A DNA stretch of 64,000 nucleotides, from contig JAQMWT010000005.1 in the NCBI GenBank assembly GCA_029834535.1, positions 496,001 to 560,000 on the forward strand, in the 5' to 3' direction. A model generated the notes under the pieces. The model worked only from the letters and a program-made list of their open reading frames with translations, was not told the DNA's origin and did no database searches. The position numbers were made by a program, and so were the translations under genes. Within the stretch, counting starts at the first letter, position 1; each line of letters starts with the position of its first letter. The stretch comes from Chrysophaeum taylorii (taxonomy: Eukaryota > Sar > Pelagophyceae > Pelagomonadales > Pelagomonadaceae). Positions 10,121 through 21,131 of the stretch are shown here, piece after piece.

Positions 10121-11166
10121 TCCTAACTACTAATCGACAGATGTTTGTCTGTCTGTTTGTCTGTTTGTCCATCGATTTAGGGTAAGGATCATGTAGGCGC
10201 GAGAGTAAGGATCAGGTAGGCGCGAGAGCCAGAAAGTGATCCTCCAAGCCGTCTACGGCGACCTCGCAGACTATTTCCACGACCCGCGGCGGCTCTTTCA
10301 GCGCGCCATTCTCACGCCCCGTCGAAACGATGTTGTCGATGCGGACAACGCGCGCATGACCGCGGCCTTTTTTTCCCGGAGACGAGGCGTCGGAGTTCTT
10401 TTCGGCTGACTAGGCTGGGTCGGAAGACGACGCCTCGCTCTTTACAGTAGAGTTTTCAACTCCCTGACAACCAACGGCATGCTGACTTTGATCGCGAGCT
10501 TAATGTCTTCGCAACCTCGACCCGTCGCACGGCCACTGCAACGGTACCAGATACATGATCGATCGTGTCGTTGTCACCGAGGCTCCTCCAACCTGTATCC
10601 CGTAAGGCCCGCCGACGCCAAACGATCACCAAGAGCCAGGGCCAGACGCCCCGCGAGGTCGGCGTCCTCTTGCCCAAGCCCGTCTTCTGCCACGTCCAGC
10701 TCTACGTGGCTCTCTGTCGATCGGCAACCCCGAGGATATACTCTTCTGGGTCGACGACTCCACCCTACCCCACGTGCTGCGCAATACCGATAAGCCCCCT
10801 CCCGGCGTCTACACGCGCACTGTAGGTGAACTTACTGGGACCAGGTGAACTTACTGGGTTTGAGATTGGGACTAGGTGAACTTAGTGACCAGGTGAACTT
10901 ACTGGACCAAGTGAGCTTACTGGGGGTTTTGGAGTAAACTCAAGGGTTGGCGGCGTGTACGGATCAAAGCAGCTTAGATTGGCGGAGGTGAGAGCGACGA
11001 GCTCGAAGGAGAGTGGGGTGAGTGGATGTGAGCACGAGTGGGCTTACGCCGAACTTACTGGGGTTAGAGATTGGGACTAGGTGAACTTACTGGGACCAGG
11101 TGAACTTACTGGGGTTAGAGATTGGGACCAGGTGAACTTACTGGCGAACTTACTGGCCTGCACTTG
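10121..11166 (+). mobile_element. Helitron-like unit 2 with decayed helicase
   Basis: It has the same head and tail as unit 1. The interior reads, across several frames, as the C-terminal half of a Helitron Pif1 helicase: ILTPRRNDVVDADNARM, FPGDEASEFFSAD, then TKSQGQTPREVGVLLPKPVF and QLYVALCRSATP. At least three frame changes and internal stops make it a pseudogene. The last ~350 bp is a tail made of AGGTGAACTTACTGG repeats around an R1 block. The Rep/HUH half of a Helitron transposase is not present, so the unit is non-autonomous. Confidence 0.7.
10826..11166 (+). repeat. AGGTGAACTTACTGG minisatellite tail
   Basis: Direct repeats of a 15-bp core, spaced by GGACC or by GGTTAGAGATTGGGACT, form the tail of Helitron unit 2. 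Similar arrays end unit 3 (11887-12251). On the minus strand they open the units near 41644-42000 and 47989-48104. There are no unique spacers, so this is not a CRISPR array. Confidence 0.8.
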
Positions 11167-12251
11167 TCCTAACTACTAATCGACAGATGTTTGTCTGTCT
11201 GTTTGTTTGTCTGTCTGTCTGTTTGTCCCTCGATTTAGGGTAAGGATCAGGTAGGCGCGAGAGTAAGGATCAGGTAGGCGCGAGAGCCAGACAGTGATCC
11301 TCCAAGCCGTCTACGGCGACCTCGCAGACTATTTCCACGACCCGCGGCGGCTCTTTCAGCGCGCCATTCTCACGCCCCGTCGAAACGATGTTGTCGATGC
11401 TGACAACGCGCGCATGACCGCGGCCTTTTTTTCCCGGAGACGAGGCGTCGGAGTTCTTTTCGGCCGACTAGGTTGGGTCGGAAGACGACGCCTCGCTCTT
11501 TACAGTCGAGTTTTCAACTCCCTGACAACCAACGGCATGCTGACTTTGATCGCGAGCTTAATGTCTTCGCAACCTCGACCCGTCGCACGGCCACTGCAAC
11601 GGTACCAGATACATGATGGATCGTGTCGTTGTCACCGAGGCTCCTCCAACCTGTATCCCTTAAGGCCGGCCTACGCCAAACGATCAACAAGAGCCAGGGC
11701 CAGACGCCCCGCGAGGTCGGCGTCCTCTTGCCCAAGCCCGTCTTCTGCCACGTCCAGCTCTACGTGGCTCTCTGTCGATCGGCAACCCCGAGGATATCCT
11801 CTTCTTGGTCGACCGACGACTCCACCCTACCCCACACGTGCTGCGCAATACCGATAAGCCCCCTCCCGGCGTCTACACGCGCACTGTAGGTGAACTTACT
11901 GGGACCAGGTGAACTTACTGGAACCAGGTGAACTTACTGGGGTTAGAGATTGGGATTAGGTGAACTTAGTGACGAGGTGAACTTACTGAGACCAAGTGCA
12001 CATTTACTGGGGCTTTTAGAATAAACTCAAAGCTTAGCGGCGTGTGCGGATCAAAGCAGCTTAGATTGGCGGGGGTGAGAGCGACGAGCTCAAAGGAGAG
12101 TGGGGTGAGTGGGTGTGGGTTTACGCCGAACTATAGAGATTGGGTTTACGCCGAATTTACTGGGGTTAGAGATTGGGACTAGGTGAACTTAATGGGGTGA
12201 AAATGCTGGGGTTAGAGATTGGGACTAGGTGAACTTACTGGCCTGCACTTG
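11167..12251 (+). mobile_element. Helitron-like unit 3 with decayed helicase
   Basis: This third head-to-tail unit has the same structure as unit 2, and a large part of its helicase block is nearly identical (TINKSQGQTPREVGVLL is better preserved here). Its tail again carries an R1 block and AGGTGAACTTACTGG repeats and ends CACTTG. The base after the end is T and the base before unit 1 is A, so the three-unit array sits between A and T, as Helitrons do. The 3' end CTTG is not the canonical CTRR and I do not see a clear terminal hairpin, so the class call rests mainly on the helicase, the TC start and the A/T site. Confidence 0.7.
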
Positions 12252-12544
12252 TTTTCCCATAAATATCACAGCGCTCCTAGAACGAGCCGCAGGCTTTGGT
12301 GGTGTTCAGAGCTTATTATTAGACCCGCTTATCATACATACATACCTTACCCCTTGCTCGAAGCGAAAAGCTTATGATTCTTCCACCAAACAGCTTTGGC
12401 ACCGCGTTGAAAGCAGCAAAAAGCAGATCTCGTGGCCCGGCGGCAAGGAGAAGTCCGCGAGATATTGGTGTTGCTCAAGGGTTCGGCGGCGGCGGCGTCC
12501 TCCCGAAGGTCGGCGACCGTCTAAAAGGAAGAGCCTAGTAGACT

Positions 12545-13783
12545 ATGCTTGTTGTCGTTTTATTGGCTGTTGTCGAGGCTCGCGGCGCGTGTTCGGTCGA
12601 CGAGAGGGGGGACGTGCGCGAGGCCCTGCGGCGTTGCACGAGCGTGCGAGTCGTGGGCGAGGTTGTCGCCAAGCCGGTGGTCGTCACCGAGTCGCAAACC
12701 CTCGAAATCGAGGGACGCTGGCGCGCGTGGCCGACGCCCGACGGCTTTAAGATTTTAGAGGAGAAGCACAGACAGTACCAACCGGTGATCGACGTGGTGG
12801 GGTCGCGCGTGCGCGTTACCGGAGGCGGCGTCCTGGATGGTCAGGGCGACAAGTACTGGTGGCACGACAGGGCAGGAAACCACCTCCGTCCGCCGAGACT
12901 GCTACGCGTCCGCGGCGAGGACGTCGAGATATCGCGGCTCCACTTTATTAACTCGCCCTTCTGGACCATCCATCTCTTCTTGTGCCGGCGAGTTACGGTG
13001 ACCAACGTGACCATCACCAACATTGGCGCGTCTCAGACCGACGGCGTCGACGTCGACTCGTGCGAGCAAACCCTCGTGGACTCGATTCGCGTCACGGCGC
13101 GCGACGACGCTATCGCGTACAAAGCGACGATGGGGGTGTCGCGGGCGCACGTTGCTCGCCGCGTTTACGCAGCTGGCGATGGGAGCAGAGGAGGCTCCCT
13201 TGCCGTCGGCTCGGAGACTAACCGCGGCATCTCGGACGTCCTTATCGAGAGTTCGAACGTCGAAAACGCCTCCGCCGGCATCTTGATCAAGACCAGACCT
13301 TCTCGAGGCGGCTACATTCGAAATATTCTCTTTCGCGACATCAAAATGGCGCGCGTCCACCGACCTCTCTACTTGGACGCGGCCTACGGCGGCGATACTA
13401 CGTCTGACGACTGTTGCGCCGTGCCTCCGCGAGACTCGGCCGTCGACGTCACCAACATCACCTTCAACACCATACACGCGACCCCCTGGGACGGTCTTCG
13501 CGGCGCCACGCTTGTCGGTACCGACCGCGTCCCCTTCCGGGACCTTCACTTCCGCGGGCTTCGCCTTAACGGCACCGCCGACGCTGCCAAGCCATCGTTC
13601 TACAAGTGCTGCTGCGCCTTTGGCGACAGCTCGGACACCTTCCCCCCCTCTCTGGCGAGGCCCACACGACGCGTGTGCTGGAATAAAAAAGTAGGGGGCC
13701 TCGTGTGTGATTGTCCCACTCGCCTTGCTTCCTGCGACTCTTCTAAATTATATAAATGCCCACCGCCGGGGCCATATGTATGA
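12545..13783 (+). CDS. Secreted GH28-type glycoside hydrolase (polygalacturonase family)
   Basis: A 412-residue protein starting at the ATG at 12545 with a short hydrophobic signal peptide (MLVVVLLAVVEARG). The body is a right-handed beta-helix of GH28 type. QTDGVDVDS (about residues 164-172) corresponds to the NTD motif and RDDAIAYK (about 186-193) to the DD motif. GGSLAVGSE (about 215) stands where polygalacturonases have GHG, and GILIKTRPSRGG corresponds to RIKT. The two catalytic Asp regions are therefore present, while the His of GHG is replaced, which occurs in some GH28 subfamilies with other pectin-like substrates. The C-terminal 60 residues are Cys-rich (YKCCCAFGD, VCDCP). It probably acts outside the cell on an acidic polysaccharide; the substrate is not shown. 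Confidence 0.85.
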   Translation: MLVVVLLAVVEARGACSVDERGDVREALRRCTSVRVVGEVVAKPVVVTESQTLEIEGRWRAWPTPDGFKILEEKHRQYQPVIDVVGSRVRVTGGGVLDGQGDKYWWHDRAGNHLRPPRLLRVRGEDVEISRLHFINSPFWTIHLFLCRRVTVTNVTITNIGASQTDGVDVDSCEQTLVDSIRVTARDDAIAYKATMGVSRAHVARRVYAAGDGSRGGSLAVGSETNRGISDVLIESSNVENASAGILIKTRPSRGGYIRNILFRDIKMARVHRPLYLDAAYGGDTTSDDCCAVPPRDSAVDVTNITFNTIHATPWDGLRGATLVGTDRVPFRDLHFRGLRLNGTADAAKPSFYKCCCAFGDSSDTFPPSLARPTRRVCWNKKVGGLVCDCPTRLASCDSSKLYKCPPPGPYV

Positions 13784-14825
13784 TCACCCAAGTACGACTT
13801 GTGTACATTGTGCGTGCGTACAGAGTTGAGTGGCATCTGTTGTTGTGGTGATTATGGCGGCAGGAGAATTGCCAAGAGAGATGGAGGTAAAAAGAGAGAA
13901 GACGACGGCGCGCGCAGAGACAGAAGACGCAAGAAACCGCGAACAATAAGATTGTGGTGCAGGCGACAGACAGATAAAAGGAGTGAGGATGGCGATGGGG
14001 GAAGCAGGGAAAGTGCAAATGGGGAGAAGAAGAAGAAGAAGAGTGTAAATGGCGGGACAGGAGGAGAATGGATCTCGAGGCGCAAGCAGAGGAAGCAGAA
14101 GGGGGGATAAAAGAAGTGCGCGGATGTGGGCGGAGGAGCATGTGGGGAAGGGGCAGTAGAGGAGGGGACTCACCAATAAAAGAAGCATTTTTTTTTTTGG
14201 GGGGGGGGAGCATCGAGAGTCAGGGGGGGACGACGCTATGGAGAGATACACGGTAATTGTAAGACTACAAGCGGGAATTGTCGCTCGGTAATTTGCCCAA
14301 ACCAAGATCCGGCGGGAAAAGGGGGCGCGGGGGATTCAACGGCGGATATGTGGTGGCGGGCATGCAAACGAACGCTCTCATACCGACCTGAGACATCCGC
14401 CCGGGAGGCCTTAGTGGCCGAAACATACCGCACAGGAGCCAGCTCGGCCACACCTAAAAGGCCCAATTCGTGGATATAAACGAGCAGCTTACACCACCGC
14501 GGTCCGAGAGTACGTAAGTACTTAAGTAAGAAAGTAAGTACGTTATCCCCAGCGGGCCTCTTTTCGCACGTTGGCGGGCAAGAGAGAATACAGAGAGGTG
14601 CGAGAATTCCGAAGCGCAATTCCGAAGCGCAAGAAGATTCTCGCGGTCGCGCGACGAGCAGGGCCCGCGCTTAAAGGTGCGCGGTGGGCTGATCAGCAGG
14701 ACGCGCCGCAAGCGGAGTAAGAAAGCTTGTCATTTCGACGACGACGACGACAACAAGAACGGAAGTGCTAACGGTGTGGTCTTGGTTTGCGCCAACAGAC
14801 CAAGTCGGGGTAAAGTATGGGACAA
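13784..14825. other. Intergenic, purine-rich on the + strand
   Basis: This lies between the 3' ends of the convergent GH28 and eIF3c genes. About 13850-14230 is strongly purine-rich on the + strand (AGAAGAAGAAG, GGGGGG), and there is a T10/G9 run at about 14191-14209. ORFs here reflect the skewed composition. I see no RNA gene. Confidence 0.55.
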
Positions 14826-17800
14826 CTACCACCGGCGCGCGGCGGCAGCGGGCCCGAGTTGCTGGCCGCGTGCTTGATCAACATAGGGACGCTTGTCGCC
14901 GAGTGGGCCGCCGCGCATCATGCCGTCCCTGCGGGGACGGTCATTGCGATAGCCCCGGTCGCCGTCGCGAAGCGCGCCGCGGCGATCGCTTCGTTGTCCG
15001 CCGCGGTCCGAACGAGGTAGGCCCTTACTCGACCAGTCGGCGCGCGAGCTGCCGTACTTGCCGTCGCGCGCGCCCATTTTGCCGTCGCCACGCCAACGGT
15101 CGCCTTCCTTCCACCGACGGTTGCTGTCTTTGTCGTCCTTGCCTTGGAAGCCACCGGCGCGCGCCTCGAGAAGACGCTCGTTCGATTCGACGAGGACGGC
15201 GGCCTTATCGGCGTACTGGAGGGCAAGGCTCTGAAGCGGCGACGGGTCGAGGCGGTGGAGGACAATCGTGGACGTCGGTTGGTCCCAGGCACCGCGAAGC
15301 TCGCCGTTGATCATCATCTTCGAGATAAGCGAATGCGCGACCTTCGCGTCGAGCTCGAACATGGCGCACAAGACGGGCAGCGAGAGCGACTCGTAGGAGG
15401 TCGAATAGGCGAACAAGTAGGCACGGAGAGCTTCGGCCTTGACCTTGGAGGTGACGATGGCCTTAACGTTGGCGGCCACGCCCTCGCCAGGAATAAGGTT
15501 CCAGACGTCGAGGCCGAGGACGAGGTTGGCGCAGCGCTTCCAGTCGCCGACCACGAGGGCTTTGGCGGCGGCGAGGATGTGGTCGCGCGTGTTTTCGGGC
15601 GGTCCAGTGAAGACTTGTCGGTTGAAGATGTCCATGTGCTTTCGGAAGTGGCGAGAGATAGCCCGGCGCGAGTGGCCGTGTTGCGACGCGAGGACGCCGC
15701 CGGCGCGTTGAAGCGCGTCCTCGAGCGCCATGTTGGGGACGTCGAGGAGCATGGCCGCCGTGAGGTGGCAGCACTCGAGGAGATCGAGGTTGATGTGCAT
15801 GTGGTAGGGCGTCTGACGGCGGCGCTCGGCCTTCTCTTGCTCCGAGTTCTTGTCCGAGAAGCGACCCGACTGGACGCCCTGCGCGAGGAGCTCCTTCACT
15901 CGCGAGCTGCATATGTCGGCGAGGCACGAATGCGCGTCGGCGATCAGTCCGTGGCGGAACGCGCAAAGCCCGAGAAATACCATCGCGCGATTGTAGAGGA
16001 TCTGGGTTTCGACGTCGCTCATGTAGACCGTGTCCATGAGGTGGCTCATCAGCAGGAGGTCGCGCGCCGCGTAGAAGTGGCCGTGGAGCGCGTGGTGAGC
16101 GACGTGGCAGAGAAGAGCGCGCGTTCGACACCGGTCGTCCCCGTGGGCGTACACGTACTCGCACAACGTCTTCATCGCGGCCGCCGCGTCCAGGGGTGCG
16201 ACGTCGACCGTCGGGGCACCGAGCCACGCGCCAGGGTGCGTGATCGCCGCGTCGTTATTTGACTTGGAAGGACCAGTCGTCGTAGTCTTCTCGGCACCCC
16301 TCGACGCGGGGTGCGCGTCCTTCTTGTCGCCCCACTTGGCCCGGTACGCCTGGGCCTTGCGGACCGCGTTCGCGATAGACTCGTGCTTGTAGTACATGTG
16401 CTCAATGCGGAGCAGCGCGAGCGTCGCGGCCGACTTGTCGTCGCCTATGCGCTCGTAGTAGGCCTGGGCGACCGCCGCGAGCTCGACGAGCGGCGCCTCG
16501 TCCTTTAGCCGGCGCACGTACTCTTGGGTGTGCGGGTTGATGCGCTGCAGCGACTTGACATACTCGTCCTCCAGCCGCGCGACGAACGTGAGGACATTGC
16601 CGACGACGCGAGCGATCGTCACGCCGTTCTCGGTCGTCGTCATCGCGACTGGCATCAAGTCGGGGTCGTCGTCGTCGTCGTCGTCGTCGGCTCCTCCGCG
16701 GCCTGATCCCTTTTTAGTTACGAGCTTGGCGGATTGCGCCAAGTGGAGGTCGGCGACGTCGTCTTCCCCGATCGTCCCCAGCACCAGCTGCTGGTTCTCC
16801 TTGAGGACCTCGACGACGCGAGCGAGGCGCGCGTGGCAACCGCGCCACGCGGGAACATCCATGTACTCGTCGATCGTGCGGCTAGACACGTCAAACTGCG
16901 CCGCGACCAAGTGCATCAAACACGACAACTCGCGCGCCGGGTCAAAGCTCCGCATCGCACGCTCGGCGAGGACCTCGAGAGCGACGAGGAGCTCGCGCGC
17001 GTCCGTACCCTTGCGGCCGCGATTCGCGACAACCTCGAGCAACTTGCGGTCGAACTGCTCGGCCGTCAAGTTCTCCTCGAGGGGCTTGCCGAAGATAGTA
17101 CCCTCGACCAATCGCTTCGCACCCGCGGCGCCGTACCTCGCCTCCGCAGCCTCGAGCTGCCGCCGCTTCCTCTCGGCCTTGGAGTCTAGCCTCGCGGACG
17201 TCTTGCGCTCTTTCTTCTTTTTGGTCGTCACCGTCGCCGACTTAAGCCACTTGGATCGACCTTTGAGCTCGCCGGTGGTTTCTTCCTCCTCGCTCGACTC
17301 GTCGTCGTCGTCCGAAGATGCCCATTCGTCGCTGTCCATCTCCGCGAGGTCCCGAGCAGTCTTCTTCTTCTTCCCACCGTCATCTTCATCATCGTCGTCG
17401 TCTTCGTCTTCGTCTTCATCCTCGTCCTCGTCGTCCTCGTCGTCCTCGTCGTCCTCGTCGTCCTCGTCGGAGGTGTCCTCGTCCGACGAGTCGTCATCGT
17501 CGTCGTCGTCGTCATCATCATCGTCGTCGTCGTCATCCTCAGCATCCGGATTCTCGCGGTACTTAGCGATCTCTGTCTCGTACGTCTTGTTGTGCCGCCG
17601 CAGCGTCAGCTTCATCCGCTTGAGGGCTCGCAAATTCGTTGCGTTCATCTTCTTTTGCCCGTCCTTGTCCTTGATCGCCTCTAGCAAAAAATCCTCGAGC
17701 TCAGTAAGGGTCTTGATATAGAACCGCGGCAAACCCTCCTTCATGATGTGCATCTTGGCCTTGTCGACCATCTTATTGAGATTTTCAAACTCGTTTTGAA

Positions 17801-18105
17801 TCCCGTTCCAATCGTTGATCTTCATCGAGTTCTTGATCTTCATTATCTCGCTCTTCATCCCGTCCCACGCCCGATCTTTGGCGGACTTGACCACGCGCTC
17901 GCCTGCTCCAACGTCACACGCTTAAGAACGAACGAACGAACGAACGAACGAGGACCTCCTCACCTTCGTCCGAAGATTCAGAATCCGAGACCGTCGCCCA
18001 CCGGTTCGCCGTCTTGACGGCCTTTTCCGGCTCCGAGTCAGACTCCGCTGACCCCTCCTCATCGTCCGAACTCTCGCCCGCTGCCCAAAATCGCGACGAC
18101 GCCAT
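14826..18105 (-). CDS. EIF3C: Translation initiation factor eIF3 subunit c, two exons
   Basis: CDS complement(join(14826..17902, 17964..18105)), 1072 residues. eIF3c is a core scaffold of the eIF3 complex that binds the 40S ribosome and eIF1/eIF5. Exon 1 gives MASSRFWAAGESSDDEEGS, the typical acidic Ser-rich N-terminus. A 61-nt GT-AG intron with a GTTC tetranucleotide run then joins GDE-type sequence to ERVVKSAKDRAWDGMK, the conserved family block, continuing KNSMKINDWNGIQNEF. A highly acidic Asp/Glu stretch follows at roughly residues 165-250. The eIF3c core includes FDRKLLEVVANRGRKG. The PCI/winged-helix region is at about 900-980 (MFELDAKVAHSLISKMMING). The C-terminus is an Arg/Gly/Asp-rich tail, and its length is in the normal range for the family. 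Frame and splice sites agree exactly. The start ATG at 18105 was chosen by N-terminal similarity; a longer ORF start upstream is less likely. Confidence 0.95.
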
Positions 18106-18358
18106 CTCTCTATGCACCAAGGAAAGTGCAAACAACACGCCGGCTCGCTCTCTCTCAACCGGCGATTACCTCGTGCCGGAACATCCCTCTTTTGGAACGA
18201 ACGGACGAGATATTCAAAGAAAGATTGGGGGGGCATATTTGTGACCATCGAATAATAATGAAGAGCAGCGCCGAGTAGGCGATCTGAAGAGCTGCGCCGA
18301 GTAGGCGATCTGAAGAGCTGCGCGGAGTCGCTCACATCCACCCGAGCTGCGGCTGCTC

Positions 18359-21131
18359 TTAGACCTTGGCTTCTGGGAACATGGCCGACTTGAGGTTGCT
18401 GACCTGCGCGACAGGCACCGTCAGTATACTCCATTAAAGAGAGAGAGGGAACTCGCACCTGGTCCTCGTTCGTCAAGAGGCCATCGGTGCCCATGCCCTT
18501 GATACAGTAGCAAGTGACAGACCCGGCGGAATCGCCGACAACGAGGACTGGCGCCGTGTTCGCGAAGAGGACCGCCGTTGAGCTCGGCGTGGATTGAACA
18601 ACGTCCGGCGCGGGGTCGGCCGCGTTGCTGCCAACTTCAACCGGTTCGCGCGTAAATTCGGTGCGGTCAGCGCTCGGGGATCTGCCCGTTGCTCCGTGAG
18701 GATCGTCGGAAAATTCACGCGATGTGCGCGAGGCGCGAGAACCGCGTCTGTGTTGTTGCGAAGGGTCGTTCTTGGTCATCGCGGTGCTGTTATCGCTAGG
18801 CGTTGTGGACGGGAACTGCCTAATAATGGGGTCGAGGGTGGACTGTTTCAAATCCCAGATTTCGATCCGGCCGTCGCCGGCAACCGAGGCAAAAACGGTC
18901 GATGTCCTTGGGGACCACGCGACGTCGTGGACGACGTGGCTGAGATCGACAGAATGGAACGAATGCGCAGCATCGCTGTGCTTCTGGTGCCAGAGCTTGA
19001 CCGTCCAGTCTGCCGAGCACGACAGAAACGCGGGTGGCCAGAAGGGCGAGCATCGAATGCGGTAGACGGGCGCGGTATGGCCCGCGTAGGTCTCGAGGTA
19101 CTGTTCGTTGTAGGAGCACGAGCAGCGGTGGAGAAGTCCGTCCTCAGTTCCGGCAAGGTAGATGGAGGCGTCGTCGATGGGAAAATCGAAGCAAAGCCCG
19201 CTTGCCTGGCGGGAGATAACGCCTTCGGAGTTGCCCACGCGCTTGAGGACCATTAGCGTCGACTCCTCGAGACCCTTTTTCATCGACCACTCGACGACCC
19301 GGCCATCGGTCGAGATGGAGACGAGACTCTCGCCGCGTTCGGCGCCCTTGTCGACCCACTGGACCTGCCAGACGGGGTCCATGTGCTTGCCGGGCGTGTT
19401 CTCAGAGTCGAGTACGGGCGCCGTGAGCACGCCGTTTTCGTCGCGCCGCACGTTGTAGATCGCCACGGTACCGTCGTGCATGCCGACCGCGAGGAGTTGC
19501 GGCGATGCGCGCGAGAAGTCGATCGCCGTACACCCGCTGCTAAGTGTCAACACCCGCTCGGGGTACAGCGGGTTCCGCAGCGACCAGAACAGTACGAGTC
19601 CCGAGGTAGGAGCCGCGTAGCTTAGGCCCCCGTAGGCCACTGCCAGCACGTCTTGATTGACGCGATTCCATGACATGCTCGTCACGCAACGACCCGTCGT
19701 CATTGGCACGCTCCAGGCCCACAAAACCTCCAAACCCGCCATTGAAGAAGCACACTCGGCGTCGCCGTTCGTACCCGACCTAGCAGCGCCGCCACCACCC
19801 GCTGCTGATCCCGAAAATGTTGCTGGATCAACCGTCTTTTTTTCAGTTTCTGGACTCGTCGCAGCCACGTCCGCTTTGGCCGGCCCCATACCGGATGCCG
19901 CCGACGACCCGACCACGTCGTCGTCGTCGGCCGCCGCCGCCGCCGCCGCCGCGACAGAGATCGCCGAGTCGTCCGCTGCAGTGCGAACGTCGTTGTATGA
20001 GGAGGCAGCAGCATCATGGGCGCCCGTCTTCGCTTCATTGAGTTTCTCCTTAATCGTCTTTATTTTGCTCGCCGACTGATGGTCGCGGTATTGGAGCTGT
20101 TTGGCGTGAAAGAGGTTCTGTTGGACGCATCGCTCCATACGCGCCAGGTCCGTCGCCAGTTTGCGCGAGGCCAGGATCTCCGACGCTTTCTGGGCAAATA
20201 ACAGCTCTTCCGCAGACGCCGATTTCTCGGTCTCAGGCGGCTGTTGCTGCGTTTTGGACGAAGCGACCGACTGCGACGGGGACGCCCCGACGCCGGCCTT
20301 GGAGGACGTGGTCGCATCGAGCTTGCTCAGCTGTTCGCCGACCTTCGCCTCGGACACATCGAGAAGAAAATCGGGCGAGGCGAGCGCCACCGAGACAGTC
20401 TTGTGGGTCTCTTTCTGCAACCGGGACTTGAGAACCTGTTGCGCCGTTGCAGCCTTGTCGTCGTGGTCTTCCGAGTCCGTGGTAGCATGCTGCGCGGCAT
20501 TTGCGTCGTAAATGTCCCAGGATGTCGACTGGCAGCACGCGTCGCACGTCTTCGGCGGCTTGGCCATGACCCCTTGGTCTTTCAGCGCTTGGTTGATGGT
20601 CTGGCAGTGTCTTACGACGTATCGATCGCTCGAAGAACGTTGTGCCACCATCTTGTCGTACGCAGTATTTCTTTCTTCGATTTTTTGCTTCCCGACGAAA
20701 TCCGTCGCCACGCACACCCCCGAGATATGCAGCACCGTATCGGTGCTCGACTCGACCAAGTACTGGACCAAGGGCGCGTCCGACTCCTGGTCTGTCCTCT
20801 TCGTCGCGTTGTCGTCCGTCAAGTCGTCCCCATCGTACGACACCTCCACCGCCGACAACTCCTCGTTCGTAGGCAGTGTGTGAGTTGATGTCGCGGGGGG
20901 CGCCTTGACGATTGTCGGCTCGCCCTCAACAGGCGCTGACCTCGCATCCTGGAGTTTCCAGACTGGTAGTCTTAGAGGCAACGGCGTCAGGTCAACGCCA
21001 TCCTCGATAACACGGACAGCAGATCCCCGGGAGTCGAGGGACGGCGCGTTCACGCCCGCCTTTTTCATACCGACGCGCGACCGTGGATTTTGTGGCGCGC
21101 GGCCCTTGTTCGGCGCGCGGGCAGGCTTCAT
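18359..21131 (-). CDS. DNAI4: Axonemal dynein intermediate chain, DNAI4/IC138-like, two exons
   Basis: CDS complement(join(18359..18403, 18459..21131)), 905 residues. This WD40 intermediate chain belongs to the inner-arm I1/f dynein of motile flagella. The N-terminal half carries family-like blocks (DRYVVRHCQTINQALKD, then SWDIYDANAA). The WD region runs from about residue 470 to 850, for example WNRVNQDVLAVAYGG, HMDPVWQVQWV, CSADWTVKLWHQ and GDGRIEIWDLKQ. The plain ORF runs on into the next gene, but a 55-nt GT-AG intron (18404-18458) joins LLTNEDQ to VSNLKSAMFPEAKV and a stop, a natural end for this family. The first ATG in frame is at 21131; the codon at 21146 is GTG. The gene lies 250 bp upstream of eIF3c on the same strand. 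The call to DNAI4 rather than another intermediate chain is moderately sure. Confidence 0.85.

Noticed and set aside
10826-12251. Regular short direct repeats, CRISPR-like at first sight
   Set aside because: Spacers are not unique, the host is eukaryotic and the repeats belong to Helitron tails.
13799-14110. 103-codon + strand ORF
   Set aside because: Lys/Arg/Glu-rich composition follows the purine skew; no family features.
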